Positions 27,011 through 36,110 of a stretch of DNA of 64,000 bases are shown in pieces. The stretch's first letter is position 1, and each line of letters opens with the position of its first letter. Source of the stretch: Marinobacter psychrophilus (GTDB taxonomy: Bacteria; Pseudomonadota; Gammaproteobacteria; Pseudomonadales; Oleiphilaceae); assembly GCF_001043175.1 (NCBI RefSeq), contig NZ_CP011494.1, positions 1,302,001 to 1,366,000 on the forward strand, given 5' to 3'. The notes under the pieces were generated by a model. It saw nothing but the letters and a program-made list of their open reading frames with translations. It was not told the origin of the DNA and did not search any database. Both the position numbers and the translations under genes were made by a program.

Positions 27011-27784
27011 TCAGCTAAAGCGTGAGAAGTCTGGTTTACGCTTTTCGACAAAAGCACGAAAGGATTCGGCTGCCTCCGGCGATTTCAGGCGTTCACCGAA
27101 CAGCGCGCCTTCTACCCGCATAGTTTCTTCCAGAGCTTCCATGTTCGGCCGTTTTAGCAGTTCTTTGGTCGCGCGAATAGCCGCTGGTGCTTGTGCAGCC
27201 AGTTTCTGACAGGCCTCCCAGGCTGCGACTTCTGTGTCACCAGGTTCGCACACGCGATTGATGATGCCCAGGCGTAAAGCCTCTTCTGCACTAAAACGAC
27301 CACCTAGCATCAGCAATTCAGCAGCCCGCACACGGCCAATCCACATCGGCAGTAAAAGGCTGGAGCCACCTTCGGGACACAGGCCAAGGCTGGCAAATGG
27401 CATTTGGAAAGCGGCGTTGGTGCCTGCCATGACCATATCGCAGTGCAGCAGCATAGTCGTGCCAATGCCTATCGCCGGCCCGTTAACCGCCACAACCACT
27501 GGTTTGGTAGCGTTAACCAGCACAAAGAGGAAACGGCCTACTGGAGTCTCGCGGAAATCACCGGGTAAGCCCTTGGTGAAATCGTTAAGATCGTTACCGG
27601 CGGTGAAGCACTCATTGTTGCCGGTAAACAGAATGCAGCGAATGTCCTTGTCGGCCTCGGCCTGATCGATTGCATCGGCCATGCTGGTGTACATAGCTTG
27701 GGTAAGGGCGTTCTTGCGCTCCGGGCGATTTAGGCGAACAATTAAAACCTGGTCCTTTTTCTCAGTCAGAATACGGTCTGTCAC
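27011..27784 (-). CDS. Enoyl-CoA hydratase/isomerase (crotonase) family protein
   Basis: About 257 residues. Crotonase signatures: LNRPERKNALT near the N-terminus, AGNDLNDF (CoA/oxyanion region), and GPAIGIGTTMLLHCDMVMAG followed by LGLCPEGGSSLL, where the glutamate is the likely general acid/base. The family acts in fatty-acid or aromatic-acid beta-oxidation. I chose GTG 27784 because GGGAG lies five bases upstream; a TTG at 27817 has no such site. It ends convergent with the TPR-like gene, 17 bases apart. Confidence 0.87.
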   Translation of the reverse strand: MTDRILTEKKDQVLIVRLNRPERKNALTQAMYTSMADAIDQAEADKDIRCILFTGNNECFTAGNDLNDFTKGLPGDFRETPVGRFLFVLVNATKPVVVAVNGPAIGIGTTMLLHCDMVMAGTNAAFQMPFASLGLCPEGGSSLLLPMWIGRVRAAELLMLGGRFSAEEALRLGIINRVCEPGDTEVAAWEACQKLAAQAPAAIRATKELLKRPNMEALEETMRVEGALFGERLKSPEAAESFRAFVEKRKPDFSRFS

Positions 27785-27987
27785 GGTGTCTCCCAATACT
27801 TCTTTGTTAGTTTGCAATGCATCTTAACCGCTTTTCATCGCATTCTTCACCAATTTTAACGTTTTTAAATCATCAGAAAGCACAGCGAATTGGCCTGCAG
27901 TCGCATCCCGCGCGTGGATGAATTTCTGGTAAACTTTGCCCTCTGATTTGCCAATATATTCTTAAAACGACCGTTGATGAGGCGACT

Positions 27988-29502
27988 ATGACCACCCTGA
28001 TCCGCCAGGAAGACCTGATTGAAAGTGTAGCCGACGCGCTGCAGTTTATTTCCTACTATCACCCGAAGGATTTTATTCAGGCGGTGTACGAGGCTTATAA
28101 AAAAGAAGAATCCCAAGCGGCGAAAGACGCTATGGCGCAGATTCTGATTAACTCGCGGATGTGTGCCGAAGGCCACCGCCCGATCTGCCAGGATACCGGT
28201 ATTGTGACGGTGTTCGTGAATGTGGGCATGAACGTGAAGTGGGATTTTGAAACCTCGCTGGATGATGTCATCAACGAAGGCGTGCGTCGCGCTTATACCC
28301 ATCCGGACAACATGCTGCGGGCGTCGATATTGGCAGATCCGGACGGCAAGCGTGAGAACACAAAAGACAACACACCCGCCATCATTCATTACAAAATTGT
28401 GCCGGGCAACACCGTAGACATTCACGTGGCGGCCAAAGGCGGTGGCTCTGAAGCCAAGTCTAAGTTTGCTATGTTGAACCCGTCAGATTCGGTGGTGGAC
28501 TGGGTGCTGAAGATGATCCCGCAAATGGGCGCAGGTTGGTGTCCGCCTGGCATGTTGGGTATCGGTATTGGCGGCACCGCTGAAAAAGCCATGGCAATCG
28601 CCAAAGAAGCACTGTTGGAGCCTATCGATATTCAGGAGCTTAAAGCCCGTGGTGCATCAAATCGCGCTGAAGAGCTTCGCTTGGAGCTGTTCGAAAAAGT
28701 AAACGAACTGGGCATTGGTGCCCAAGGCTTGGGTGGCCTGACCACAGTGCTGGATGTGAAAGTGAAAGATTTCCCTACTCACGCGGCCAACAAGCCGGTG
28801 GCGATTATTCCCAACTGCGCAGCCACCCGTCATGCGCACTTTGTGCTGGATGGCAGTGGCCCGTCACTGCAAACTCCGCCGAGCCTGGATGACTGGCCGG
28901 AAATTACCTGGGAAGTGGGCGAGAACGTGCGTCGGGTGAACCTGAACACGGTTACTCCGGAAGACGTAAAGGACTGGCAGCCGGGTGAAACTGTGTTGCT
29001 GTCGGGTAAGATGCTGACCGGCCGTGACGCTGCCCACAAAAAAATGGTGGACATGATCAACAACGGTGAAGAGCTGCCGGTGGACATGAAAGGGCGTTTT
29101 ATTTACTACGTTGGCCCGGTGGACCCGGTACGCGAAGAAGTGGTCGGCCCCGCAGGCCCTACCACTGCGACCCGCATGGACAAGTTCACCCACACCATGC
29201 TGGAAAAAACCGGTCTGACCGGCATGATTGGCAAAGCCGAACGTGGCCAGGCGGGCATTGACGCCATTCGCGAATTTGGTGCGGTTTACCTGATGGCGGT
29301 AGGCGGAGCAGCGTATCTGGTGTCAAAAGCTATCAAACACGCTGAAGTAGTGGCCTTCCCGGAACTGGGTATGGAAGCCATTTACGAGTTCGACGTGGAA
29401 GACATGCCGGTGACGGTTGCGGTGGATTCCCGCGGATCTTCCGTGCACCAAACAGGACCGGCTGAGTGGCATAAGAAAATCATCGCTGCTAAAGCTGTTT
29501 AA
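27988..29502 (+). CDS. Fumarate hydratase, class I (iron-sulfur)
   Basis: 504 residues with both class I domains. It hydrates fumarate to malate in the TCA cycle. The three predicted [4Fe-4S] cysteines are visible: C67 in PICQDTG, C185 in GWCPPGM and C277 in PNCAATRH. The C-terminal domain shows GPTTATRMDKFT and the KAERG motif. It stands alone, divergent from the enoyl-CoA hydratase gene, with 203 bases between. A palindrome immediately after it probably ends transcription. Confidence 0.95.
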   Translation: MTTLIRQEDLIESVADALQFISYYHPKDFIQAVYEAYKKEESQAAKDAMAQILINSRMCAEGHRPICQDTGIVTVFVNVGMNVKWDFETSLDDVINEGVRRAYTHPDNMLRASILADPDGKRENTKDNTPAIIHYKIVPGNTVDIHVAAKGGGSEAKSKFAMLNPSDSVVDWVLKMIPQMGAGWCPPGMLGIGIGGTAEKAMAIAKEALLEPIDIQELKARGASNRAEELRLELFEKVNELGIGAQGLGGLTTVLDVKVKDFPTHAANKPVAIIPNCAATRHAHFVLDGSGPSLQTPPSLDDWPEITWEVGENVRRVNLNTVTPEDVKDWQPGETVLLSGKMLTGRDAAHKKMVDMINNGEELPVDMKGRFIYYVGPVDPVREEVVGPAGPTTATRMDKFTHTMLEKTGLTGMIGKAERGQAGIDAIREFGAVYLMAVGGAAYLVSKAIKHAEVVAFPELGMEAIYEFDVEDMPVTVAVDSRGSSVHQTGPAEWHKKIIAAKAV

Positions 29503-29510
29503 ATTGAACC

Positions 29511-29535
29511 GGGGACAGATTTGAAATCTGTCCCC
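29511..29535. repeat. 25-base perfect palindrome, REP-like, after fumarase gene
   Basis: GGGGACAGATTT and AAATCTGTCCCC, twelve-base perfect arms around one G. This GGGGACAG-type palindrome is of a kind seen scattered in gammaproteobacterial genomes, often near RAYT-type transposases (recalled, not checked). It is followed by TTCATC rather than a T-run; it could stop transcription between the convergent fumarase and selO genes. Confidence 0.65.
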
Positions 29536-29547
29536 TTCATCGAGTGC

Positions 29548-31005
29548 TCAGCTGGAACAGCTTATGCCCATGCCCTTGCCCCAGTCTGGGGGCAGGGCAG
29601 CGTAGCGTTCTTCGTACTGGGTTTGTTCGTCAAACGGTTTCTTTAGCACCGTCAGCAGCTGCTCCAACGGCTGGTAATCCCCGTTTTGCGCCTCCAGAAT
29701 CACCTGCTGGGCCAAATAATTACGCAAAATGTATTTCGGGTTTACCCGGCCCATGGCGTATTCCCGGGCATCGTGAGCCTGGGTTTCCTGCTCCAGCCTT
29801 TGTTCGTAACGGCCAAGCCAGGCATCCGCAATGGCGCGGTCGGTAAACAAGTCGCGCACTGGCCCGTGGCCGCGGCCATACAGCGTCGACAGGCCGCGGA
29901 AGAAGCGGGTGAAGTCAACCTTCTGTTCGTCCAGCATGCTAAAGGTGTCCATAATCAGATGCATGTCGCTGTCATCGTCCTGCTGCAGGCCGAGCTTGTT
30001 CCGCATGTTCTGCAAAAAACGCGTGTTGTAGGCGCTTTCATAGTGTTTCAAGCCTTCGTGTACGGCGTCTTCACCCATTACCGGCAGTAATGCTCGCGCC
30101 AGGTAATGGCAGTTTTCGAAACCCATCTGTGGCTGGCGGTTGTAGGCGTAGCGACCGCGCTCGTCGGTGTGATTGCAGATGTAGCCGGCGTCAAAATCGT
30201 CCATAAAGGCGTAGGGGCCGTAATCGAAGGTGTCGCCAATAATCGACATGTTATCGCTGTTCATAACACCGTGGCAGAAGCCCACGGTTTGCCAGTCGGC
30301 GATCAGCCGCGCGGTGCGGCCAACCACGGCTTCGAGCCAGCGCTGATGGCGCTCGGTTTCAGGCAGTGTGATCAGCTCCGGGAAATACAGCGATATTACG
30401 TGCTCCAGTAGCGTCTTTACGGTGTCGGGGCCCTGGTGATGAGCGGCGAATTCGAAGTGGCCAAACCGGATGTGGCTGTGGGCTACTCGCATAAGCGCTG
30501 CGGCGGTTTCAATGGATTCGCGGCGTACCGGGTCTTTGGCCTTAACCATAAACAGGGCGCGGGTGGTGGGAATGCCCAGCCCGTGCATGGCTTCGCTGCA
30601 CAGGTACTCGCGAATGGTAGAGCGCAGCACCGCGCGGCCATCTCCAGAACGGGAGTAGGGCGTCATGCCTGCGCCTTTCAGATGCCAGTCCCAGCGCTGG
30701 CCGTTTGGCGCGACGGTTTCCCACAGCAATAGCCCGCGGCCGTCGCCCAGGTCCGGGTTGTACATGCCGAACTGGTGGCCGGTGTACTTCATGGCGACCG
30801 GTTCCATGCCTTCCAGCAGCTCTGCGCCACCACCAATTTTTTCCCACTGGGCAGGGTTGTCACTGTGAAAACCCAGTTCTCGCGCCAAATCGTGGTTAAA
30901 ACACACCATCTTTGCGTCTCTAAGCGGGCTGGGCTGCACACGGGTGAAGAAGCTCTCCGGGAGTTCCAGGTAACGATGCTCTACGCGAAAACCGTTGCTG
31001 CTCAT
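29548..31005 (-). CDS. selO: Protein adenylyltransferase SelO (YdiU/UPF0061)
   Basis: 485 residues, normal length. SelO is a pseudokinase that transfers AMP to Ser/Thr/Tyr of target proteins in redox stress. Visible motifs: YTGHQFG, LGDGRGLLLWE, LKGAGMTPYSRSGDG, the HGVMNSDNMSI loop and DYGPYAFMDDF metal-binding region. I chose ATG 31005 (MSSNGFRVEHRYLELP), which has an upstream GGAGTAGAGG; an earlier in-frame start adds 38 residues unlike the family. The C-terminus ends GKGMGISCSS, keeping a near-terminal Cys as in E. coli SelO. Confidence 0.93.
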   Translation of the reverse strand: MSSNGFRVEHRYLELPESFFTRVQPSPLRDAKMVCFNHDLARELGFHSDNPAQWEKIGGGAELLEGMEPVAMKYTGHQFGMYNPDLGDGRGLLLWETVAPNGQRWDWHLKGAGMTPYSRSGDGRAVLRSTIREYLCSEAMHGLGIPTTRALFMVKAKDPVRRESIETAAALMRVAHSHIRFGHFEFAAHHQGPDTVKTLLEHVISLYFPELITLPETERHQRWLEAVVGRTARLIADWQTVGFCHGVMNSDNMSIIGDTFDYGPYAFMDDFDAGYICNHTDERGRYAYNRQPQMGFENCHYLARALLPVMGEDAVHEGLKHYESAYNTRFLQNMRNKLGLQQDDDSDMHLIMDTFSMLDEQKVDFTRFFRGLSTLYGRGHGPVRDLFTDRAIADAWLGRYEQRLEQETQAHDAREYAMGRVNPKYILRNYLAQQVILEAQNGDYQPLEQLLTVLKKPFDEQTQYEERYAALPPDWGKGMGISCSS

Positions 31006-31370
31006 AAAACCTCTACTCCCGTATGGCATAAACTCTGCTGAATTTTTTAGTAACCCATTTCTCAACGATAGAAATTTTAACGCGTCTGCCAGTGCGCTTA
31101 AACCCTTTATCTTGACCACTCACCCTGGCCTGACCCTTCCGCTGTCGGACTTATTCTGGATGGCGTCGCTATTCCACAGCTTGGCAGCCAAATTTACCAA
31201 TGGGCCAGCGACCAGTCAGTCAGCAGCACCAGCACTTCGAAAAACAGTGCATAAGGCACTCGATAATGGGTGCAATAGTTTGCGAGACGCCGTGCAGTTT
31301 CTGTTCGCAGCATTGCCCAACCTGGCCGGCGGCAATGCCGCCACTGAACCCGCATTTCCGATGGATCAAG
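31006..31370. other. Gene-poor region upstream of selO and the VasX-like fragment
   Basis: About 365 bases. A plus-strand open frame (30995-31375) overlaps it but begins inside selO and has no family features I recognise. The part from about 31200 is in the same frame as the following effector fragment and may be its decayed start. Confidence 0.4.
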
Positions 31371-31947
31371 GATGAACCGGCTTCTTGCCCCTAACTACAG
31401 TTCGTTCACTTGCTGCCAGTTCGCTACGGCAGGGGAGAAGTCGTACCTGTTGATGCCGGTCCAGGCTACCCCTTCGCGCTGACCTCCCGACCGGTTGGTT
31501 ATCGCCTTCTGAAAAATGGTCATATTTATGTATTGGATGCCGGTGTGGGTGGAGACGCCGGTGGAGATACAAATAGGAAGAAGCTCCACGAGTATCTGCA
31601 TAAAAATGGTGAACTGACCGGACAAAACGGCGGCAAGCTGGAGTACCCGACCTCGCATACGCTGTACGTCGCTTTTTCTGAGATTGCGTGGACGGCGCAG
31701 AGAAAATCGCAAGTACTGGACGATTCCGAACCGACTGGTGGAGTGGGAGGTCAAAAAGATCATGCGCATGGTTAAAAAGACGCTTCCCAAAGCAATGTCT
31801 GAGTGGTCGGAACCACAGCCTGAAAAGCAGTGGGCAAAACCCAGTGACGGGCTGAAATATCAAGGCAGGCGCGTGCTGCAACTGCAACAGGCCAACCCTC
31901 AAAGGCCCATTATCGAAATCTTTGCTCAAATGAGCGAAGAAACTTAA
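31371..31947 (+). pseudogene. Decayed T6SS effector fragment, VasX N-terminal type (BTH_I2691-like)
   Basis: One frame reads DEPASCP, a TAA stop at 31392-31394, then LLPVRYGRGEVVPV, SRPVGYRLLKNGHIYVLD, KKLHEY, and HTLYVAFSEIAWTAQRKSQV. These fit the N-terminal pattern of VasX-type T6SS toxins (LPVRYG...SRP-x-G-x-RLL-x-G-x-Y-V...TLYVAFSE-x-WT). After about 31735 the open frame shifts (31684-31947 in another frame), and nothing of the usual 800+ residue protein follows. So there is at least one in-frame stop, a probable frameshift, and a truncation. No other T6SS gene is nearby. The overlapping minus-strand frame 31395-31790 is probably a shadow. Confidence 0.65.
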
Positions 31948-32309
31948 ATCAATGTTCAGGGAGAACATGAGGACTGAGGCAATGGATGCGACCTGCCTTC
32001 CCCGTCTTTTCTGTTATGCATCAACCTCTTTGTTGCGCTGACTGCTTTAGCTTGGGCGATATTCAATATGGCCGCTTACCTGGTACACAGCCCGTATGGC
32101 ATGAATTCTGCAGGACCAAACTGTCTATTTGCCGCATTATCAACGGCAGGAATCTGAACGGGCCTGCCATTATACTTAAGTCATCCGTGGATTCGCTGAT
32201 CGAGCGGGAGCGACTCATCGGAACACACGAAAATGGCCCGTTTTTAATGGGCGCGCACTGAATGAGGGCGTTGCCCTCACTTTTAGGCTTAACGCCCAAG
32301 GAGTCTGCC
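31948..32309. other. Intergenic region upstream of the glucosylglycerate cluster
   Basis: About 360 bases without a supported gene; presumably holds the promoter of the downstream cluster. I see no convincing promoter pair. It ends in a small hairpin and a good ribosome site. Confidence 0.4.
32263..32279 (+). terminator. Small hairpin before mpgP, attenuator-like
   Basis: TGAGGGC-gtt-GCCCTCA followed by CTTTT. Seven base pairs with a weak T-run: a possible attenuator or end of an upstream transcript, 30 bases before the GTG start. Confidence 0.4.
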
Positions 32310-33125
32310 GTGACCAAGCCGCGACTGATTATATTTTCTGATCTTGATGGAACCCTGCTCAATTATGACCGCCATTGCTGGCAGCAGGCATTGCCAGCGT
32401 TGAAGCGGGTCGCAGCTGCTGGTATTCCACTGATACTGAACTCCAGCAAAACCGCTGCGGAAATTCGTGAAATACGTCAGCAACTGGAAAACACCGACCC
32501 TTTTGTCGTTGAAAACGGTGCGGTCGTCGTTATCCCTGCGGATACTTTCGGAAACCACAGTGAGAAAATCGTCCGTTTTGGGGCATCCAGAGCAGAGGTT
32601 TTAAAGGTACTGGCCGGGCAAAGGACCGGTGGCGCACGTTTTCGGAGTTTTTCGGATATGTCGGATGACGAGCTGGCGCAATTAACGGGGCTGGACCCTG
32701 CATCAGCCGCACGGGCCAGGGAGCGCGAAGGAACCGAGCCGCTGCTGTGGGAAGGCAGCGAAGACGAACGGTCACGTTTTGATGCAGCCTTACGTGCTGA
32801 AAACCTGCGGCTGGTAAAAGGCGGTCGGTTCTATCATGCCATGGGCATTTTTGATAAAGCCGATGGGGCCCGTTTTTTGCTGGATAAATACAGAGAGCAA
32901 TACCAGAAGCAGTATGGTGACCAGCCAATAACGGCCATTGCCTTGGGCGACAGCCCCAACGATCAGCAAATGCTGGAGGCCGCAGACATCCCGGTTGTTA
33001 TTCGCGGGGTAAATAGCGATGAGGTGCAGTTGCCTTCCGAAAAGCATGCGATGCGCTCCCTCAAGCCAGGCCCTGAGGGTTGGAACGAGTGCGTACTCAA
33101 TCTGCTGTTTGAGTACGGATACTAG
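32310..33125 (+). CDS. mpgP: Mannosyl/glucosyl-3-phosphoglycerate phosphatase (HAD-IIB, MpgP/YedP family)
   Basis: 271 residues. HAD motifs: FSDLDGTLLN (nucleophile D), LNSSK (motif II), and ALGDSPNDQQML (motif IV). The family removes the phosphate from mannosyl- or glucosyl-3-phosphoglycerate. With a GpgS-like synthase next, the likely substrate is glucosyl-3-phosphoglycerate, giving glucosylglycerate. I chose GTG 32310 because AAGGAG sits six bases upstream; an upstream ATG at 32262 lies in a hairpin and adds unrelated residues. Twenty bases separate it from gpgS, so they are co-transcribed. Confidence 0.88.
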   Translation: MTKPRLIIFSDLDGTLLNYDRHCWQQALPALKRVAAAGIPLILNSSKTAAEIREIRQQLENTDPFVVENGAVVVIPADTFGNHSEKIVRFGASRAEVLKVLAGQRTGGARFRSFSDMSDDELAQLTGLDPASAARAREREGTEPLLWEGSEDERSRFDAALRAENLRLVKGGRFYHAMGIFDKADGARFLLDKYREQYQKQYGDQPITAIALGDSPNDQQMLEAADIPVVIRGVNSDEVQLPSEKHAMRSLKPGPEGWNECVLNLLFEYGY

Positions 33126-33145
33126 CACTGCAAAGGAGGTTTGCC

Positions 33146-34369
33146 ATGGGTGACTTTTATCAGAACGGCATTATCACCACGCTGCATAATCTTGTTCGCC
33201 GGCCGGTAGAAGATCTGGAAGCCGAGCTGATGACTTTTCGCAAGTCCCGACCCATGTCGCTGGTGTTGCCTTCGCTGTATTCCGAATTGGAAGGGCCGGC
33301 GTTAAAGAACATTGTGCACGAACTCACCAAGGTTCCCTATCTGGACCAGATCGTTATCGGCCTGGATCGGGCCAATGAAAAACAGTACCGCCACGCTCTT
33401 GAGTACTTTTCTGACCTGCCACAGAATTTTAAAGTGCTGTGGAACGATGGCCCGCGCCTTCGTGCTATTGATCTGAAACTTAGTGAACAGGGTTTGGCGC
33501 CGACGGAAATGGGTAAGGGCCGCAATGTCTGGTACTGCTTCGGTTATGTGTTGGCTTCCGGAGTGAGTGAGTCGGTCGCGCTGCACGATTGTGACATTCT
33601 GACGTATTCGCGGGATCTGGTGGCGCGCCTGATTTACCCGGTGGCCAACCCCGGCTTTAATTATATGTTCTGCAAAGGCTATTACGCACGAGTCGCAGAC
33701 GGCAAGATGAACGGGCGAGTGAGCCGTTTGCTGGTGACCCCGCTGATCCGTGCACTGAAGAAAGTGTGTGGCCCGAATGAATTTCTGGATTATCTGGACA
33801 GTTACCGTTACCCACTGGCCGGGGAGTTTTCCTTTCGTACCGATGTGATCAACGACCTTCGAATTCCAAGCGACTGGGGGCTGGAGATTGGCGTGCTATC
33901 GGAAATGAAGCGGAATTACGCCACCAACCGGTTGTGTCAGGTGGATATTGCTGATGTGTACGATCATAAGCATCAGGAACTCTCACCGGAAGACGCCAGT
34001 GCCGGCTTGTCCAAAATGAGCATCGACATCGCCAAGGCGCTGTTCCGCAAATTAGCCACCAACGGCGAAATTTTTTCCAGTGAGAAATTCCGCACCATCA
34101 AAGCAAGCTATTTCCGCATTGCGCTGGATTTTGTGGAGACCTACCAGAACGATGCGATCATCAACGGCTTGACGTTTGACCGCCATAAGGAAGAGAAAGC
34201 CGTCGAGCTGTTTGCTCAAAACGTGATGCACGCTGGCGCCTATTTTTTGGATAACCCTATGGATACCCCGTTTATTCCGAGCTGGAACCGGGTCACCAGT
34301 GCCATTCCCGATATCAAAGAGCAGCTGCTCGAGGCCGTGGATCTGGACAATGAGGAGTATCGGGCATGA
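33146..34369 (+). CDS. gpgS: Glucosyl-3-phosphoglycerate synthase (GT81, GpgS-like)
   Basis: 407 residues. A GT-A glycosyltransferase with LVLPSLYSELEGPAL at the nucleotide-sugar site, the metal-binding HDCDI motif, and GEFSFRTDV and DWGLEIG further on, as in GpgS. It transfers glucose from an NDP-glucose to 3-phosphoglycerate, the first step to the compatible solute glucosylglycerate. A near-perfect ribosome site AAAGGAGG precedes ATG 33146. The stop overlaps the next start by four bases (ATGA). The context, a phosphatase upstream and a phosphorylase downstream, supports glucosyl rather than mannosyl specificity, though this is inference. Confidence 0.87.
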   Translation: MGDFYQNGIITTLHNLVRRPVEDLEAELMTFRKSRPMSLVLPSLYSELEGPALKNIVHELTKVPYLDQIVIGLDRANEKQYRHALEYFSDLPQNFKVLWNDGPRLRAIDLKLSEQGLAPTEMGKGRNVWYCFGYVLASGVSESVALHDCDILTYSRDLVARLIYPVANPGFNYMFCKGYYARVADGKMNGRVSRLLVTPLIRALKKVCGPNEFLDYLDSYRYPLAGEFSFRTDVINDLRIPSDWGLEIGVLSEMKRNYATNRLCQVDIADVYDHKHQELSPEDASAGLSKMSIDIAKALFRKLATNGEIFSSEKFRTIKASYFRIALDFVETYQNDAIINGLTFDRHKEEKAVELFAQNVMHAGAYFLDNPMDTPFIPSWNRVTSAIPDIKEQLLEAVDLDNEEYRA

Positions 34370-36096
34370 GCCAGGTGTTGAAATCCAAGCTGGTTAGCAT
34401 GCTTGAGGCTGTTTATCCGGCGCTGGATTGTGACTTTCTTGCTGAGCGGCTACTGACAACAATGGGGTTGCGTCCAGATCAGCCTCCGCCGCCGGCGCAT
34501 CAGAGCCACTGGAGTGAATCGGATGTGGTGCTGATTACCTATGCGGATACTGTGCAGCAGGGAGAGGAGAAACCGTTAGCGACCTTGCACCAGTTCCTGA
34601 ATCGACACTTTTCTGACAGCGTGTCCGCCGTCCATATCCTGCCCTTCTTTCCTTACAGCTCCGATGACGGTTTCTCGGTAATGGATTACCTTGCTGTCAA
34701 CGAGTCCCACGGTGGGTGGGAGGACATTGAGGCCATCGCACAAGACTTCAAACTGATGGCAGACTTGGTGGTCAACCATATGTCAGCCCGTAGTCGTTGG
34801 TTTGAAAATTTCCGTAAGCGAATAGACCCTGGTAAGGACTATTTTTTTGAGGGAAACCCCGGCGACGATTTGAGCGCCGTGGTCAGGCCGCGCACATCAC
34901 CGGTTCTCACGCCGGTTCAGACAGACGATGGCGAGCGTTATGTATGGTGCACTTTTAGCGAGGATCAGGTCGACCTTAACTTTGCCAACCCGCAGGTTCT
35001 GATCGAGTTTGCGGCCATTATCCGTTATTACCTTGAACGCGGCGTTGTTATCTTTCGGCTGGACGCCGTCGCTTTCCTTTGGAAAGAGCCTGGTACGTCC
35101 TGCATTCATCTGCAACAGACCCACGAACTGATCAAGATTTTGCGTTTGCTGATGGAGCACCATAGCCCGGATGCGGTGGTGATTACGGAAACCAATGTGC
35201 CCAATCGCGAGAATCTCACCTATTTCGGCAACGCCAACGAAGCCCATGCAATCTATAATTTTTCTTTACCGCCGCTACTGATCAATACGCTGGTAACAGG
35301 TGACTGCAAACATCTGAAAACCTGGCTGATGAGTATGCCGCCGGCGCAGATGGGCACCACCTACCTCAATTTCATTGCGTCCCACGACGGGATTGGCATG
35401 CGTCCCACAGACGGCTTGCTGACCGAGGAGGAAAGACAACGGTTCATCAATACCATGAACTCGTTCGGCGGGAAGGTGTCTTATCGGCGCACGCCCGACG
35501 GCCGGGATCAGCCCTACGAAGTGAACATTGCCCTGTACGATGCGTTAAAGGGCACCGCCGGGAACGGTGCAGACCATTGGCAGCTACAGAGATTTATGTG
35601 TGCGCATACGGTGATGCTCGCTTTGGAGGGGATACCCGCTTTTTACATACACAGCTTGCTGGCAACGGAAAACGATACCGCGCGGGTTGAGCATACCAGC
35701 CGTTTGCGTTCCATCAATCGCAGCCAGTGGCAGCTTGGCGATCTGGAACGGGAGCTGGATAACCCGCTGAGCCACCACAGCAAAGTCTGTCACGAACTGA
35801 AACGCCTGATTGCGATTCGCCGCGGGCAAGCGGCATTTCATCCCAATGCGACCCAGTTCACCTTGCACCTTGGGCTAAAGCTGTTCGGCTTCTGGCGCCA
35901 AAGTATGCGGCGGGATCAGTCTATTTTCTGCATTCACAATATCAGTGACGAGATACAGCAGGTGGCGCTTAGTGATATCAACCTGATTGGCACAGATCAT
36001 TGGTTTGACTTGATCTCGGGTATGCCCATAGAGAACCTGTCGGGCAGTATCACACTTAAGCCCTATCAGAGTGTCTGGTTGTCTAATCGCAAGTAG
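34366..36096 (+). CDS. GH13_18 sugar phosphorylase (probable glucosylglycerate phosphorylase)
   Basis: 576 residues. Alpha-amylase-superfamily, sucrose-phosphorylase-like: VHILPFFPYSSDDGFSVMDY, the LMADLVVNHMS motif, VIFRLDAVAF with the nucleophile Asp, VITETNVPN with the acid/base Glu, and FIASHDGIGMRP. GH13_18 enzymes split sucrose or glucosylglycerate with phosphate. In this operon, reversible breakdown of glucosylglycerate to glucose-1-phosphate and glycerate is most likely. A possible operon role is recycling of the osmolyte when salinity falls. Confidence 0.87.
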   Translation: MSQVLKSKLVSMLEAVYPALDCDFLAERLLTTMGLRPDQPPPPAHQSHWSESDVVLITYADTVQQGEEKPLATLHQFLNRHFSDSVSAVHILPFFPYSSDDGFSVMDYLAVNESHGGWEDIEAIAQDFKLMADLVVNHMSARSRWFENFRKRIDPGKDYFFEGNPGDDLSAVVRPRTSPVLTPVQTDDGERYVWCTFSEDQVDLNFANPQVLIEFAAIIRYYLERGVVIFRLDAVAFLWKEPGTSCIHLQQTHELIKILRLLMEHHSPDAVVITETNVPNRENLTYFGNANEAHAIYNFSLPPLLINTLVTGDCKHLKTWLMSMPPAQMGTTYLNFIASHDGIGMRPTDGLLTEEERQRFINTMNSFGGKVSYRRTPDGRDQPYEVNIALYDALKGTAGNGADHWQLQRFMCAHTVMLALEGIPAFYIHSLLATENDTARVEHTSRLRSINRSQWQLGDLERELDNPLSHHSKVCHELKRLIAIRRGQAAFHPNATQFTLHLGLKLFGFWRQSMRRDQSIFCIHNISDEIQQVALSDINLIGTDHWFDLISGMPIENLSGSITLKPYQSVWLSNRK

Positions 36097-36110
36097 GGCA
36101 GAATGCCTTC

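Noticed and set aside
31395..31790. 131-residue minus-strand open frame
   Set aside because: Opposes the VasX-like frame, which has recognisable family blocks; treated as a shadow.
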